A DNA stretch of 61,403 bases from Adlercreutzia sp. ZJ473 (GTDB lineage Bacteria; Actinomycetota; Coriobacteriia; Coriobacteriales; Eggerthellaceae): assembly GCF_013185065.1 (NCBI RefSeq), contig NZ_JAAVTO010000009.1, forward strand, positions 1-61,403, read 5' to 3'. The position numbers were made by a program, and so were the translations under genes. A model generated the notes under the pieces. The model saw only the letters and a list, made by a program, of their open reading frames with translations, was not told the DNA's origin and ran no database searches. This document shows positions 1-8,613 of the stretch, one piece after another (the stretch's first letter is position 1; every line of letters starts with the position of its first letter).

Positions 1-1
1 G

Positions 2-1177
2 CCCGCGGCGCACGCCGCCGCGCCCGCGCCGCCGCGCCCCGCCGAGCCGCAGAAGCTCAAGCTGCTCCACCTCGCGCGCATGTTCTTCCGGGAAACCGAC
101 GAGGACCACGGGCTCACCATGCCGCAGATCCTCGAGTACCTGCAGGAGCGCGGCATCACCGCCGAGCGCAAGGCGATCTACCGCGACGTCGACGCGCTGC
201 GCTCCTTCGGCTTCGACATCGTGACCCTGCCGCGCCGGCCCGTCGAGTACGCGCTGGCCACGCGCCGCTTCTCGAAGGCCGAGCTACTGCTCGTGGCCGA
301 CGCCGTGCAGTCGTCCCGCTTCCTCACGAAGACGCAGGCGGCCTCGCTCATGCGCTCCATCAAGGCGCTCGCCTCGAAGTACGACGCCAAGGCGCTCTCC
401 TCACAGGTGCACGTCGAAGGGCGCGTCAGGACGCAGAACGCGAGCGTCTTCCGCAACGTCGACGTGATCCAGGAGGCGCTGCGCGCCCGCCGCAAGATCT
501 CCTTCCACTACGTCAAGTACGACGTGCACGCGAAGGAGCAGCTGCAGCACGGCGGCGACGCGTACGTCGAGACGCCCGTCGCGCTCATCTACAGCAACGA
601 CTTCTACTACCTGGTGGTTTACAACGAGAAGCACGCCGATTTCGCGCACTACCGCGTCGACCGCATGCGCTCGCTCATCTGCCTCGACGAGCGCGCCACG
701 AGCAACGAGGCCACGCGCGCCTTCAACGCGGGCGAGTACCTGAGCTGCGCGTTCGGCATGTACCACGGCAAGCGCCAGCCGATGACGCTGCTCGTGCACG
801 AGCGGGCCGTAAGCGGCGTCATCGACCGCTTCGGCAAGGGCGTCATCATCACGCCCGCCCGCGACGCAGGCGAAGGCGCGGACGGCGGCGCATGGGCGCG
901 CGTGAGCGCACCGGTCATGCAGAGCCCGGCGCTGTTCGGGTGGCTCGCGCAGTTCGGGGGCCTCGTGCGCGTGGAGGGGCCGCGCGAGCTGGCCGAAGCC
1001 TATGCGGCGCACCTTGAGGAGGCTCTCGCGGCGTACCGCGACCCCGCGCAGGCTGAGCCGGCCCCGGAGGCAAGCCCCAGCTGCGAATCCACGCAACCCG
1101 AGCCGACTGCAAACGCCGATCCCGGCTGCGACTCCGAGCAGCCTGAGCCGGCCCCGGACGCCGATCCCGGCTGCTAG
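2..1177 (+). CDS. WYL-domain transcriptional regulator (5' end outside window)
   Basis: The frame is open to the left edge, and the residues before the first internal ATG (PQKLKLLHLARMFF) are typical of the start of a WYL regulator, so the true start lies upstream. An N-terminal winged helix (MPQILEYLQERGITAERKAIYRDVDAL, split by the usual turn) is followed by a WYL-type ligand-sensing half (about residues 160-330, with YYLVVYNEK and HYRVDRM). Proteins of this family are DNA-binding regulators that sense nucleic-acid or other ligands. The last 35 residues are a low-complexity tail with repeated PEP-DADPGC blocks. Its stop overlaps the convergent recQ stop in a shared CTAG. Target genes are not evident. 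Confidence 0.88.
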   Translation, partial: PAAHAAAPAPPRPAEPQKLKLLHLARMFFRETDEDHGLTMPQILEYLQERGITAERKAIYRDVDALRSFGFDIVTLPRRPVEYALATRRFSKAELLLVADAVQSSRFLTKTQAASLMRSIKALASKYDAKALSSQVHVEGRVRTQNASVFRNVDVIQEALRARRKISFHYVKYDVHAKEQLQHGGDAYVETPVALIYSNDFYYLVVYNEKHADFAHYRVDRMRSLICLDERATSNEATRAFNAGEYLSCAFGMYHGKRQPMTLLVHERAVSGVIDRFGKGVIITPARDAGEGADGGAWARVSAPVMQSPALFGWLAQFGGLVRVEGPRELAEAYAAHLEEALAAYRDPAQAEPAPEASPSCESTQPEPTANADPGCDSEQPEPAPDADPGC

Positions 1178-3438
1178 CCCTCCTTCTCGAACGCCCTGAT
1201 CTCGGCGAGGAAGTCCTCGCCGTAGCGCTTGAGCTTGGCAAGGCCCACGCCCGACACCTCGAGGAACTCCTCGTCGGTCGCGGGGCGCTTGGCGCACATG
1301 TCGCGCAGGGCGGCATCGGAGAACACCACGTAGGGCGGCTTGCCCATGGCGTCAGCCAGGCTCTTGCGCAGCGCGCGCAGGCGCTCGAAGAGCTCGTCGT
1401 CGCCGAAGGACCCCGCGCCGAAGACGCGCCCGACGCCCGTGCCGACGTGCGCGCCCGGGCCGGCGACCGCCGACCTCTCGCGCGCGCGGCGCCTGCGGTC
1501 GGCGGGCCGCAGCGCCTTCTTCATGGTGAGCGAGAAGTCGTCGCGCGCGGCCTCGCGCCCGCGCGGCCCCAGCCCCACCGTGGGGTAGGTGCCCTCCGTG
1601 ATGACGAGGTACTCGCCCGCGGCCAGAAGCTCGATGACCTCCTTGACGAGCGCCGCCGAGGCGTCGAGCGCGCCGTACGTGCGCGCGCCGTCGAGGCCCA
1701 GGCTGCGGATGCGCTCGGTGTCCGCGCCGCGCAGCACGTCGACCACCATGCCCTTGCCGAAGCGCCCGCGCAGCTCGTGCACGCAGCGCATGACGGCGCG
1801 CGCCTCGAGCGTGACGTCGACGGCCTCGAAGTCGCCGTCGCAGTTCGAGCAGTTGCCGCAGAAATGTTGTGCGGCAGCCGGCGACCCGGCGTCCTGCCCG
1901 CCCGCCGCCAGCTCACCCGCCGGTTCCCCACCAGCAACCGCCACGCCCGCCGCCAGCTTACCCGCCGGTTCGCCACCCGTTGCCGCCGCATCCGCGCGCG
2001 CCTCCCCTTCGCCACCCGCGGCCGACGCCGCCACGCCTGCGCGTGCCTCCCCTTCGGCACCCGCCTCGGCGGGCTCCTTCTCCCCGAAGTAGCGCAGGAT
2101 GTACTCGCGCAGGCAGGAGGTGGTGTAGCAGTAGCCCACCATGGCCTCGAGCATGCGGCGCCGCGTGGCGCGCACGGCCTCGGCCTCCTCGGGCGTGAGC
2201 TCGTCGTTTCCCGACTCCTGGTCGATGAAGAAGCGGCACGTGGACACGTCGCCGTCGCTCCAGAGCAGAAGGCAGCGCGCGGGCTCGCCGTCGCGCCCGG
2301 CGCGGCCGGCCTCCTGGTAGTACGCCTCGATGGAGCCGGGCATGTTGTGGTGGATGACGTAGCGCACGTTCGACTTGTCGATGCCCATGCCGAACGCGTT
2401 GGTGGCCACCATCACGGCCGCGTCGTCGGTGATGAACGCGCGCTGGCTGGCCTCGCGCTCGGCGGCGGGGAGACCCGCGTGGTAGCGCACGGCCGCCACG
2501 CCCGCCTCCACGAGCGCGTCGCACACGCGCTCGGTGTCCTTGCGCGTGGAGCAGTACACGATGCCCGCGTCGGCCGGGTTCGCCAGCGCGTGCGCCGCGA
2601 TGCGCGCGAGCTTGCGCTTGGGCTCGAGCCGCTCCACACCGAAGAAGAGGTTCGGGCGGTCGAACCCCGTGACCAAGACGAGCGGGTCGCGCAGGCCGAG
2701 CAGGCGCACGATGTCGGCGCGCACGCGGCCGGTCGCGGTGGCAGTGAGCGCCGCCACGGCGGGGCGGACGGGCAGGCTCTCGATGAACGCGCCGATGGCC
2801 AGGTACGACGGGCGGAAGTCCTGCCCCCACTGGGACACGCAGTGCGCCTCGTCAACCGCCAGAAGCGGGATGGCGGCGCTCGCGGCGAACGCGCGGAAGC
2901 GCGGGTCGGACAGCCGCTCGGGCGCCACGTACATGACGTCGTAGGCGCCCTCGAGCGCGCGGCGCATGACGGTGGACTGCTGCGCGGGCGTGAGCGTGGA
3001 GTTGAGGTACGCGCCGCGCACCCCCGCGTCGAGCAGCGAGCGCACCTGGTCGCCCATGAGCGACACGAGCGGGCTGATGACGAGCGTGACGCCCTCCATC
3101 ACCACCCCCGGCACCTGGTAGCACACCGACTTGCCCGCGCCCGTGGGCATCACGCCGAGCACGTCGCGCCCCGCGAGCACCGCCTCCACAAGCGTGCGCT
3201 GCCCCGCCCGGAACTCCGCGTAGCCGAAATGGTCCCGCAGCGCCCGCTCAGCCGCCCGCATGTCAGGTGCGCCAACGCACGTGACGGCCATGGTTCCGCG
3301 CGCGCCGGCCGTACCTCCGCAAGCGCCGGCCGCTTTCTCGCACGCACCAGCTGCACCTTCGCTCAGGCTTGCTGCGTCTTTGCACACGCTGACCATGGTT
3401 CCGCGCAGGCTTGCCGCGCCTCCTTGAAGCTCATCCAT
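1174..3438 (-). CDS. recQ: ATP-dependent DNA helicase RecQ
   Basis: A 3'-5' DNA helicase of recombination and replication-fork repair. Walker A (PTGAGKS) lies near residues 98-104, the DEAH box with its HCVSQWGQDFR aromatic loop near 196, and the helicase C motifs GMGIDK and QEAGRAGRDG follow. A four-cysteine zinc site (CYTTSC, then CGNCSNC), winged helix and C-terminal HRDC domain complete the family architecture. The start at 3438 (MDELQ) was chosen for its upstream AGGA; a second candidate is the ATG at 3291, just before the conserved domain. Residues 1-50 are low-complexity. About 75 Ala/Gly/Glu-rich residues, including a duplicated 15-residue unit, are inserted inside the zinc domain, where family members usually have a few residues. 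Confidence 0.93.
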   Translation of the reverse strand: MDELQGGAASLRGTMVSVCKDAASLSEGAAGACEKAAGACGGTAGARGTMAVTCVGAPDMRAAERALRDHFGYAEFRAGQRTLVEAVLAGRDVLGVMPTGAGKSVCYQVPGVVMEGVTLVISPLVSLMGDQVRSLLDAGVRGAYLNSTLTPAQQSTVMRRALEGAYDVMYVAPERLSDPRFRAFAASAAIPLLAVDEAHCVSQWGQDFRPSYLAIGAFIESLPVRPAVAALTATATGRVRADIVRLLGLRDPLVLVTGFDRPNLFFGVERLEPKRKLARIAAHALANPADAGIVYCSTRKDTERVCDALVEAGVAAVRYHAGLPAAEREASQRAFITDDAAVMVATNAFGMGIDKSNVRYVIHHNMPGSIEAYYQEAGRAGRDGEPARCLLLWSDGDVSTCRFFIDQESGNDELTPEEAEAVRATRRRMLEAMVGYCYTTSCLREYILRYFGEKEPAEAGAEGEARAGVAASAAGGEGEARADAAATGGEPAGKLAAGVAVAGGEPAGELAAGGQDAGSPAAAQHFCGNCSNCDGDFEAVDVTLEARAVMRCVHELRGRFGKGMVVDVLRGADTERIRSLGLDGARTYGALDASAALVKEVIELLAAGEYLVITEGTYPTVGLGPRGREAARDDFSLTMKKALRPADRRRRARERSAVAGPGAHVGTGVGRVFGAGSFGDDELFERLRALRKSLADAMGKPPYVVFSDAALRDMCAKRPATDEEFLEVSGVGLAKLKRYGEDFLAEIRAFEKEG

Positions 3439-3543
3439 ACATCCTCGCGCCCACTCGCCCTCTTCCTTTTCCGCATCAGTATAGCAGCCTGAAATTGCAC
3501 GATAAAGCGAATACATCACGAATCGTCTTTCCATCTCATATGT

Positions 3544-3556
3544 TACTAATTTAGTA
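3544..3556. promoter_or_regulatory. Perfect 13-bp palindrome between recQ and the small Lys/Cys protein gene
   Basis: TACTAATTTAGTA is a perfect 6+1+6 inverted repeat in an AT-rich stretch between two divergent genes, inside a wider imperfect pair CATCAC (3514) and GTGATG (3563). The position suits an operator for one or both genes; the binding protein is unknown. Confidence 0.35.
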
Positions 3557-3646
3557 GTATTTGTGATGAGAGCAAAAGTTAGCCGTTGGTGAGTTTTCAC
3601 GATCACCCAGCTGGTAGACTGGCCGAAAAAGAGAGAAAGGCTCATC

Positions 3647-3940
3647 ATGGCGAAGAAAAGCGACGGGAAGCTCGGCAAGAAGAGCATCGGCAAGGCTGCT
3701 GAGAAAGACGCGAAGTCACAGAAGGGAGCGAAGGAGAAGGGCGGGAAGGTTGACGGCAAGGGCACGAAGAAGGGTGCTGACGAAAGCGCAAAGGAGGGCA
3801 GCAAGGGCGGCAAAAGCGCGAGGGAGGGCAACAAGAAGCAGAAGGCGGCGCCTGTCATCTGCCCCTGCTGCTCGAAGCACTGCCCGCTTGCGAAGCCCCG
3901 CTGCTCGAAGGGCCGCCGCCTCGCGGCGAAGCTCGCGTGA
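3647..3940 (+). CDS. Small Lys/Gly-rich protein with Cys-rich tail
   Basis: 97 residues with a good ribosome site (GAGAAAGG) upstream. Residues 1-67 are almost entirely Lys, Gly, Ala, Glu and Ser in short KxxGK-like repeats, predicted disordered and strongly basic. The last 30 residues carry a compact cysteine motif, CPCCSKHCPLAKPRCSKG, that could bind a metal. The gene is divergent from recQ with an AT-rich promoter region between. I do not recognise a named family; a nucleic-acid-binding or metal-binding role is only a guess. The basic tail-plus-Cys layout and the clean start argue that it is a real gene. Confidence 0.65.
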   Translation: MAKKSDGKLGKKSIGKAAEKDAKSQKGAKEKGGKVDGKGTKKGADESAKEGSKGGKSAREGNKKQKAAPVICPCCSKHCPLAKPRCSKGRRLAAKLA

Positions 3941-3946
3941 GGATTG

Positions 3947-4271
3947 CCGATAACGCTGGTTCTGCAGCCGCTTTATTGCCTCTGTTACTGCTATCACCGA
4001 TGACGCCGGTTCTGCAGCCGATTCCGCATCCGCTTCATCACCGCTATCACCGCCATCACCGACAACACCGTTTTTGCAGCCAGTCCGTCACCGACAACGC
4101 GAGTTTTGCAGCCACCCTATTACCGACAACGCGAGTTTTCCAGCCACTCTTTAGGAATCCTGGATGGAAAAGGGCCGTTGTCGGTAGTTTGAGGGGCTCA
4201 AGTGGATGGAAAAGCTGCGTTATCGGCGATTTCGCTTGTGCAAACCACCGACAACGCTGGTTTTGCAGCCA
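3947..4271. repeat. Cluster of eight 24-bp repeats in two orientations
   Basis: Eight copies of a 24-bp motif, CCGACAACGC plus two variable bases plus GTTTTGCAGCCA, lie at 3947, 3997, 4059, 4091, 4123 and 4248 (plus) and at 4161 and 4203 (inverted, with GGATGGAAAA in place of GGCTGCAAAA). Spacing is irregular (32-50 bp, with longer steps across the inverted copies), so this is neither CRISPR nor a simple tandem repeat. The two inverted copies sit between plus copies and could pair with them in RNA. No coding gene is credible in the stretch. Confidence 0.85.
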
Positions 4272-4357
4272 CATCCCTCATTCACCTCAAAGGGAAGGGG
4301 CGCGGCCTCCCCTTCCTCGCGCCTAGGAAACGAGAGCGATCCAAAACGAGGGCAGGC

Positions 4358-4461
4358 GCTTGACCTACGGCTAACCTGCCGCGCCCTCAGCTTCCCGCAA
4401 GGCTCAATGTATGGCGACATCTGGGCTGCTTGGCCTACGGCTGACCTGATGCACCCTCAGC
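4358..4461. repeat. Imperfect direct repeat 70 bp apart at the end of the membrane-protein gene
   Basis: GCTTGACCTACGGCTAACCT (4358) and GCTTGGCCTACGGCTGACCT (4428) each continue to a shared CCCTCAG. The second copy overlaps the stop codon of the minus-strand gene ending at 4435. It may reflect a small duplication or a decayed repeat; no function is evident. Confidence 0.5.
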
Positions 4462-5619
4462 GGGAGCCTTGTGAGGCTTCGCCTGCGCACCTGTTGAAGC
4501 TGACGACGAGGTCGCCGAGTGCGCCGAGCTCGACGCGCTGCTCGAAGCCGAGGAGCTCGCACCTGACGAGGGCTTCTGGCCCTCGTCGCCGGCAGAGCTC
4601 GCTGTCGACGAGCCTGCCGATGAGCTTGCCGAGCTCGAGGCGCTGCTTGACGCCGAGGACTCCTGCGCCGAAGAGCCCGAGCTCGCACTTGACGAGGACG
4701 CCTTCGCGCCTTCGCCATCCTGCGCCGCTTCCTTCGAACTGCTGACATCAGAGGATGCCGCAGGCTGTGCTTGCGAAGGCGACCGCAAGGGTTGCGGCTT
4801 GGCGCCGAGGCCCTCGCCGCCCGTCGCGAGCATCACCGCGCCCGCGCTCACCAGCACCGCCGCAAACGAGGAGGCCACAGCGACGGCGAGGATGCGGCGG
4901 CGCTTGCGGTTCTCGCGCTCGATGCGCGCCTTGACCACCGTAGCCGCGGGCGTCACCTGCGCCTCGTCGCTCGTGACGTTCAGCGGGCCGAGCACGTCGG
5001 TCTTGCTGGGCGAGGAGCCCTGCGAGGTGATCGCCGCCGAGGCCGCTTCCGCGTTCTTCGCACGTTCGCCTTCCGCGCCCTCCGCGTGCTCGCCTTCCGC
5101 GCCTGTGACTTCTGCACGCTCCGTCGTGCCTGCTCCAGCGCCCGCGAGCTCGCCTTCCGCGCCTGCTCCGGCGCCGGCGCCTGCACCCGGCACGCTTGCG
5201 CCCCCGCCCGCACCGGCGGCTTCCGCATGCATTGTCGCGCCTGATCCAGCGGCTTCCGCATGCGCCGTCGCGCCTGCTCCGACGCCCGTTGCATCCGCAT
5301 CCTCGCTCGCGCGCGACAACGCGCTCGCGTCCACGATCACCGCAGCTGACGTCATGCCCGGCACCACGCCGACCGCCGCGGGGATCTCCTTGATCTTCTC
5401 CGCCGAGGCCGCGAGGAACTTCTTGTAGACCTGCGACGACACGGCCGACACCACCGAGCCCACCGCCACGCCGATGACCGAGCCCGCGATGCCGATCTGC
5501 GACGAGAGCAGCATGGAGGTCACTGCCGCAAGCGCACCGGCTCCCACCTGCGCAAACGACAGGTCGTCGAAAAGCGTCCTCAGCGCCTGCGCCTTCTTGC
5601 CCCTGTCCGCGCCCGCCAT
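4435..5619 (-). CDS. Hypothetical two-part membrane protein with Ser/Ala-rich tail
   Basis: 394 residues. An N-terminal Gly/Ala/Val-rich hydrophobic stretch (about residues 25-65, SQIGIAGSVIGVAVGS) resembles a glycine-zipper membrane region. An Ala/Gly/Glu low-complexity linker follows (about 110-200), then a basic stop (RIERENRKRRR) and a clear transmembrane helix (about 240-265), and finally about 120 residues rich in Ser and Ala. The layout suggests a membrane anchor with a disordered Ser-rich tail, possibly outside the cell. Ribosome site GGAAGGGGTGAG precedes the start. No named family is recognised. Confidence 0.7.
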   Translation of the reverse strand: MAGADRGKKAQALRTLFDDLSFAQVGAGALAAVTSMLLSSQIGIAGSVIGVAVGSVVSAVSSQVYKKFLAASAEKIKEIPAAVGVVPGMTSAAVIVDASALSRASEDADATGVGAGATAHAEAAGSGATMHAEAAGAGGGASVPGAGAGAGAGAEGELAGAGAGTTERAEVTGAEGEHAEGAEGERAKNAEAASAAITSQGSSPSKTDVLGPLNVTSDEAQVTPAATVVKARIERENRKRRRILAVAVASSFAAVLVSAGAVMLATGGEGLGAKPQPLRSPSQAQPAASSDVSSSKEAAQDGEGAKASSSSASSGSSAQESSASSSASSSASSSAGSSTASSAGDEGQKPSSGASSSASSSASSSAHSATSSSASTGAQAKPHKAPAEGASGQP

Positions 5620-6117
5620 GCGCTCACCCCTTCCGCTCGCTTCGCACCGTCAATTCCAACCGCCCAGCTGCCCGCGACCGCAACCTCAGTCGCTCAGCCG
5701 CCAGGCACCCGCGGCACCGGCGACCCGCATGCCGGCTACCACCTGCGACCTTGTCCACGCGCGCACCAGCGCCCGCAGCCTCAGCCGCTCGCCGGCTGGC
5801 TGACGTGGCCTCATACCCTCCATTGTCCATGCCAGGCGCGCCGCGCGCGCAACCGACACCAAAACGTCACCACCCCCACACCCTCACTCCACGTTTGCCG
5901 CGGCCGACTACGGGACGGCCCCGCGTTCTCAACAGGGCGGTACAGAGGGTTCTCGCACCGCGCGACGCGCCCTAGAGTGGGGCGTGTCATTCAGGACACG
6001 CGTCGGGCCGCGGGCCGGGCGCGGACAGCCGGGCGGCCTTCGCACCTGCGCCTGCGCCCGCGCCTGCGCTGCGCCCGCGCCCGCCGCTCGACGCGTACGA
6101 AGAGAAAGGTGGCACCC
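5620..6117. other. Gene-free 498-bp divergent intergenic region
   Basis: GC-rich DNA between two divergent genes with no credible coding frame. It carries imperfect CAGCCGC / CTCAGCCG repeats and, near 5984-6001, a small inverted repeat (GTGTC...GACAC) about 120 bp upstream of amaP. Promoters for both genes presumably lie here, but I cannot place them. Confidence 0.5.
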
Positions 6118-6711
6118 ATGCGAAAGATCACCCGCGCGGCCATGATCGTGTTCGCGCTGGCCACATGCGTAGGCACGGGATTGCTCGCGACGCTGTGGTT
6201 CTCCTGGGACCCGCTGCTCCCCTTCGCCATCTGGCTCGCCCGCATGGGCTGGTTCGACGTGACGCTGCTGGTGCTCCTGGCCATCACGGCCCTCGGCGTG
6301 GTCGCGATGCTCGTCGCGGCCGTCGCCACGCCGGGCCGAGGCTCGCAGCTGAGCCTCGAGCAGGAGGGCGGGCGCGTGGCGATCACGAAGGAGGCCATCA
6401 GCTCCACCGCCACGCGCACCATCGAGGGCCATCGCGGCATGACCTGCAAGAGCACGCGCGTGGACATCCGCGGGCGCCGCAACCCGCGCATCCGCATCCG
6501 CGCGAAGGTCGACCCCTCCTCCAACGTGGGCCTGACCTCGCTCGGAACCGCGATGCAGCGCGAGGTGGCTGAGAGCGTGGGCGCGTTGGCTGGCTACCCC
6601 GTCGAGAACGTCGACATCACCTTCACCAGCACGTCCGACGCCTCGACGGCTGCGCGCGCCGACCACGCCGCGCCCCGCCCCGCGCGCATGACGACCCTGA
6701 CCACCGCCTAG
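6118..6711 (+). CDS. amaP: Alkaline shock response membrane anchor protein AmaP
   Basis: 197 residues: two transmembrane helices near the N-terminus (about 8-27 and 45-68), then a cytoplasmic domain ending in a disordered tail. In Firmicutes and Actinobacteria AmaP anchors Asp23 to the membrane, and here it heads the expected gene trio with a DUF2273 gene and asp23. The ATG at 6118 was chosen for the AAGGTGG site just upstream; the frame stays open further upstream with Arg-rich sequence that looks non-coding. The stop is 10 bp before the next ATG, whose ribosome site AGGAGG overlaps it. The envelope-stress role comes from family knowledge. Confidence 0.85.
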   Translation: MRKITRAAMIVFALATCVGTGLLATLWFSWDPLLPFAIWLARMGWFDVTLLVLLAITALGVVAMLVAAVATPGRGSQLSLEQEGGRVAITKEAISSTATRTIEGHRGMTCKSTRVDIRGRRNPRIRIRAKVDPSSNVGLTSLGTAMQREVAESVGALAGYPVENVDITFTSTSDASTAARADHAAPRPARMTTLTTA

Positions 6712-6721
6712 GAGGTGAACC

Positions 6722-7375
6722 ATGTCCAACACCAACGTAAGAGTGAAGATGCGCTCCTCCGCCGAGCGCGAGCGGGAAACCGGTGCCGAACGCACGCGGG
6801 GAACCGGCGCGAGGCCCTACGTGACGAAGGCGGGCGAGGTGTGGCGCGCCACGCCGACCTCGTGCGACCTCGGGCCCGGCAACTCCTCAGCCCAGGACTT
6901 CGACGCGGGCGACCCCTGCGACGGCCCCGGCGAAGCCGACGAGCCTGCGGGCCGCGCCGGCCGCGGCAGCCCCGCGTCGCAGGCAGCGTACTCCCCCGCA
7001 GCCGACGAGCGCGCGGCCCGCGCACGGCACGGCTCTGCGCCGCATGGGGGGGCCGCGCCACCTGGGGGCTCTGCGCCTCACGAGGGCTCCCCGCCATCCG
7101 GCAGCTCCGCGCGCGGCGTGCTCGAGGACGTGCGCGCTGCCGCAAGGCCGTTTTTGAGCAGGCACGAGCACGCCGTGGCCTACGGCCTTCTCGGCCTTGC
7201 GGCGGCGTTTTTGATCATCGGGATCGGGCTTCTGCCCACATTGCTCGTCGCGCTGTTCGCCGCCGTCGGCTTCGCCATCGGACGCTACCGCGACGGCGAC
7301 GCGGGCATGCGCAACGCGGCGCGCGGCATCGCCGCCTCCTTCGGAAAGAAACCACAGGAAAGGAGCTCCCTATGA
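6722..7375 (+). CDS. DUF2273 small membrane protein with long disordered N-terminus
   Basis: The C-terminal 70 residues contain the two tight hydrophobic segments of DUF2273 (YGLLGLAAAFLIIGIGLL and LLVALFAAVGFAIG) followed by a short basic tail. Family members are usually 60-80 residues, but this one is 217 because of about 140 low-complexity residues rich in Ala, Gly, Pro, Ser and Arg. It sits between amaP and asp23, with AGGAGG upstream and a 4-bp ATGA overlap with asp23, so translation is probably coupled. DUF2273 proteins always accompany Asp23, but their exact role is not established. Confidence 0.85.
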   Translation: MSNTNVRVKMRSSAERERETGAERTRGTGARPYVTKAGEVWRATPTSCDLGPGNSSAQDFDAGDPCDGPGEADEPAGRAGRGSPASQAAYSPAADERAARARHGSAPHGGAAPPGGSAPHEGSPPSGSSARGVLEDVRAAARPFLSRHEHAVAYGLLGLAAAFLIIGIGLLPTLLVALFAAVGFAIGRYRDGDAGMRNAARGIAASFGKKPQERSSL

Positions 7376-8082
7376 CCGACACCTTCACCACCCGCGACAA
7401 GCACGACAAGCACGCCGCTGCTAGCGGCGGCGGCCCCGGCGGCAGCGGCGGCGGCCACACCGCTAGCAGCCTCGCCGGCAGCCCCACCGCTAGCAGCCCC
7501 GCCACCAGCGGCAGCCACACCGCTAGCAGCCACACCGCCGGCAGCCCCGCCGCCGGCAAGGCCGACGACGGCACCACGCTGCACGTCACCTCGCCCGCAA
7601 CCGCCGCCGACAAGATCTCCGACGCCGTGACCTCGCTCACCTCCGACGAGGACGGCCCCACGGCGCGCGAGCCGAAGTACACCCTCACCATCGACGAGGG
7701 CGTGGTCGAGAAGATCTCGTCGCTGGCCGCCCAGAAAGTCGACGGCATCGTCGACATGAAGGGCAGCGTGTTCTCCATGATCCAAGAGGGACTCGGCGGC
7801 AGCGCCGACAAGAAGGGCGTCGACGCCGACGTCGACGACGGAACGGCCACCGTCGAGCTCTCGATCATCCTGGAGTACGGCAGGTCGGCCATCGAGGTGT
7901 TCGACGCCATCAAGGAGACGGTCGTGAGCCAGGTGCACGACATGACCGGCCTCGAGGTGGTCGAGCTCACCGTGAACGTGGTGGACGTGGCCGACAAGGC
8001 CGCGTGGGACGCCGAGCACGCGCCCGCCGACGACGAGAAGAAGCCCGACCGCCGCTCCCACGTGACGCTCGCGCAGGACTAG
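7372..8082 (+). CDS. asp23: Asp23/Gls24 family envelope stress response protein
   Basis: 236 residues. The Asp23 domain spans about residues 100-215 (YTLTIDEGVVEKISSLAA, then VDGIVDMKGS and VELSIILEYG). The first 80 residues are a Gly/Ser/Thr/Ala low-complexity extension with repeated HTAS-like blocks that family members usually lack. Asp23 proteins form an abundant membrane-tethered layer linked to cell-wall stress. The ATG at 7372 overlaps the stop of the DUF2273 gene and is preceded by AGGAAAGGAG. It is the third gene of the amaP operon. Confidence 0.9.
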   Translation: MTDTFTTRDKHDKHAAASGGGPGGSGGGHTASSLAGSPTASSPATSGSHTASSHTAGSPAAGKADDGTTLHVTSPATAADKISDAVTSLTSDEDGPTAREPKYTLTIDEGVVEKISSLAAQKVDGIVDMKGSVFSMIQEGLGGSADKKGVDADVDDGTATVELSIILEYGRSAIEVFDAIKETVVSQVHDMTGLEVVELTVNVVDVADKAAWDAEHAPADDEKKPDRRSHVTLAQD

Positions 8083-8219
8083 CCCGAGCGAAGCCGGGGA
8101 CAGCCCCGCCGAGCTCAAGCGAAGTGGGATGATCCAACCGAACCGGGAGCACCCCGGCCGAGCCCAGCCGAACCCAACCCAGTCAAACCCGACCCGAACC
8201 CAGCCGAAAGGAAGCACGC

Positions 8220-8600
8220 ATGACCTCGCTCATCGACAACATCAAGGACACCGCCCACGCCGCCAAGGTGGCGGCGCAGGACGCCGCGCATGACGCAAGG
8301 AACGCCGTGGAAGACATGGCGCACGACGCGAAGAACGCGGCCAAGGACGCGAAGGCCGAAGCCGAGCTGAAGCACGCCGAGCACGAGCAGCACAAGGAGA
8401 TCGCCCGCGAGGCGCGCGAGGAGGAACGCGAGGCGAAGCATGCCGAACGCGAGGCGGAGCGCGACCTGAAGCACGCGCAGCGCGAGGCGAAGCGCGAGAT
8501 CAAGCAGGAGGCGCGCGACGCACGTGACGAGATCGACCAACTCGACGAGATCGAGAAAGTCACGGCCTGCAGCATGAGGGACGACTCGCTCGTCCTGTAG
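8220..8600 (+). CDS. Charged helical protein, probable envelope-stress accessory
   Basis: 126 residues, almost entirely an uninterrupted amphipathic helix rich in Ala, Glu, Lys, Asp and His, with repeated AAxDAxxDAxNA units in the first third and EREAKxAEREAE units after. This predicts a coiled coil or an elongated helix of the YtxH or apolipoprotein kind. A ribosome site (GAAAGGAAG) precedes it. It lies 137 bp downstream of asp23 across a repetitive spacer, so co-regulation with the alkaline-shock operon is likely. No precise family is recognised. Confidence 0.7.
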   Translation: MTSLIDNIKDTAHAAKVAAQDAAHDARNAVEDMAHDAKNAAKDAKAEAELKHAEHEQHKEIAREAREEEREAKHAEREAERDLKHAQREAKREIKQEARDARDEIDQLDEIEKVTACSMRDDSLVL

Positions 8601-8613
8601 GCCAAACGCGCGG

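Noticed and set aside
3947-4271. CRISPR array
   Set aside because: Repeat copies occur in both orientations, spacing is irregular with no unique spacers of constant size, and there are no cas genes.
8083-8219. Small gene between asp23 and the helical protein gene
   Set aside because: The stretch is a simple AGCCGAACCCA-type repetition without start or ribosome site, other than those of the next gene.
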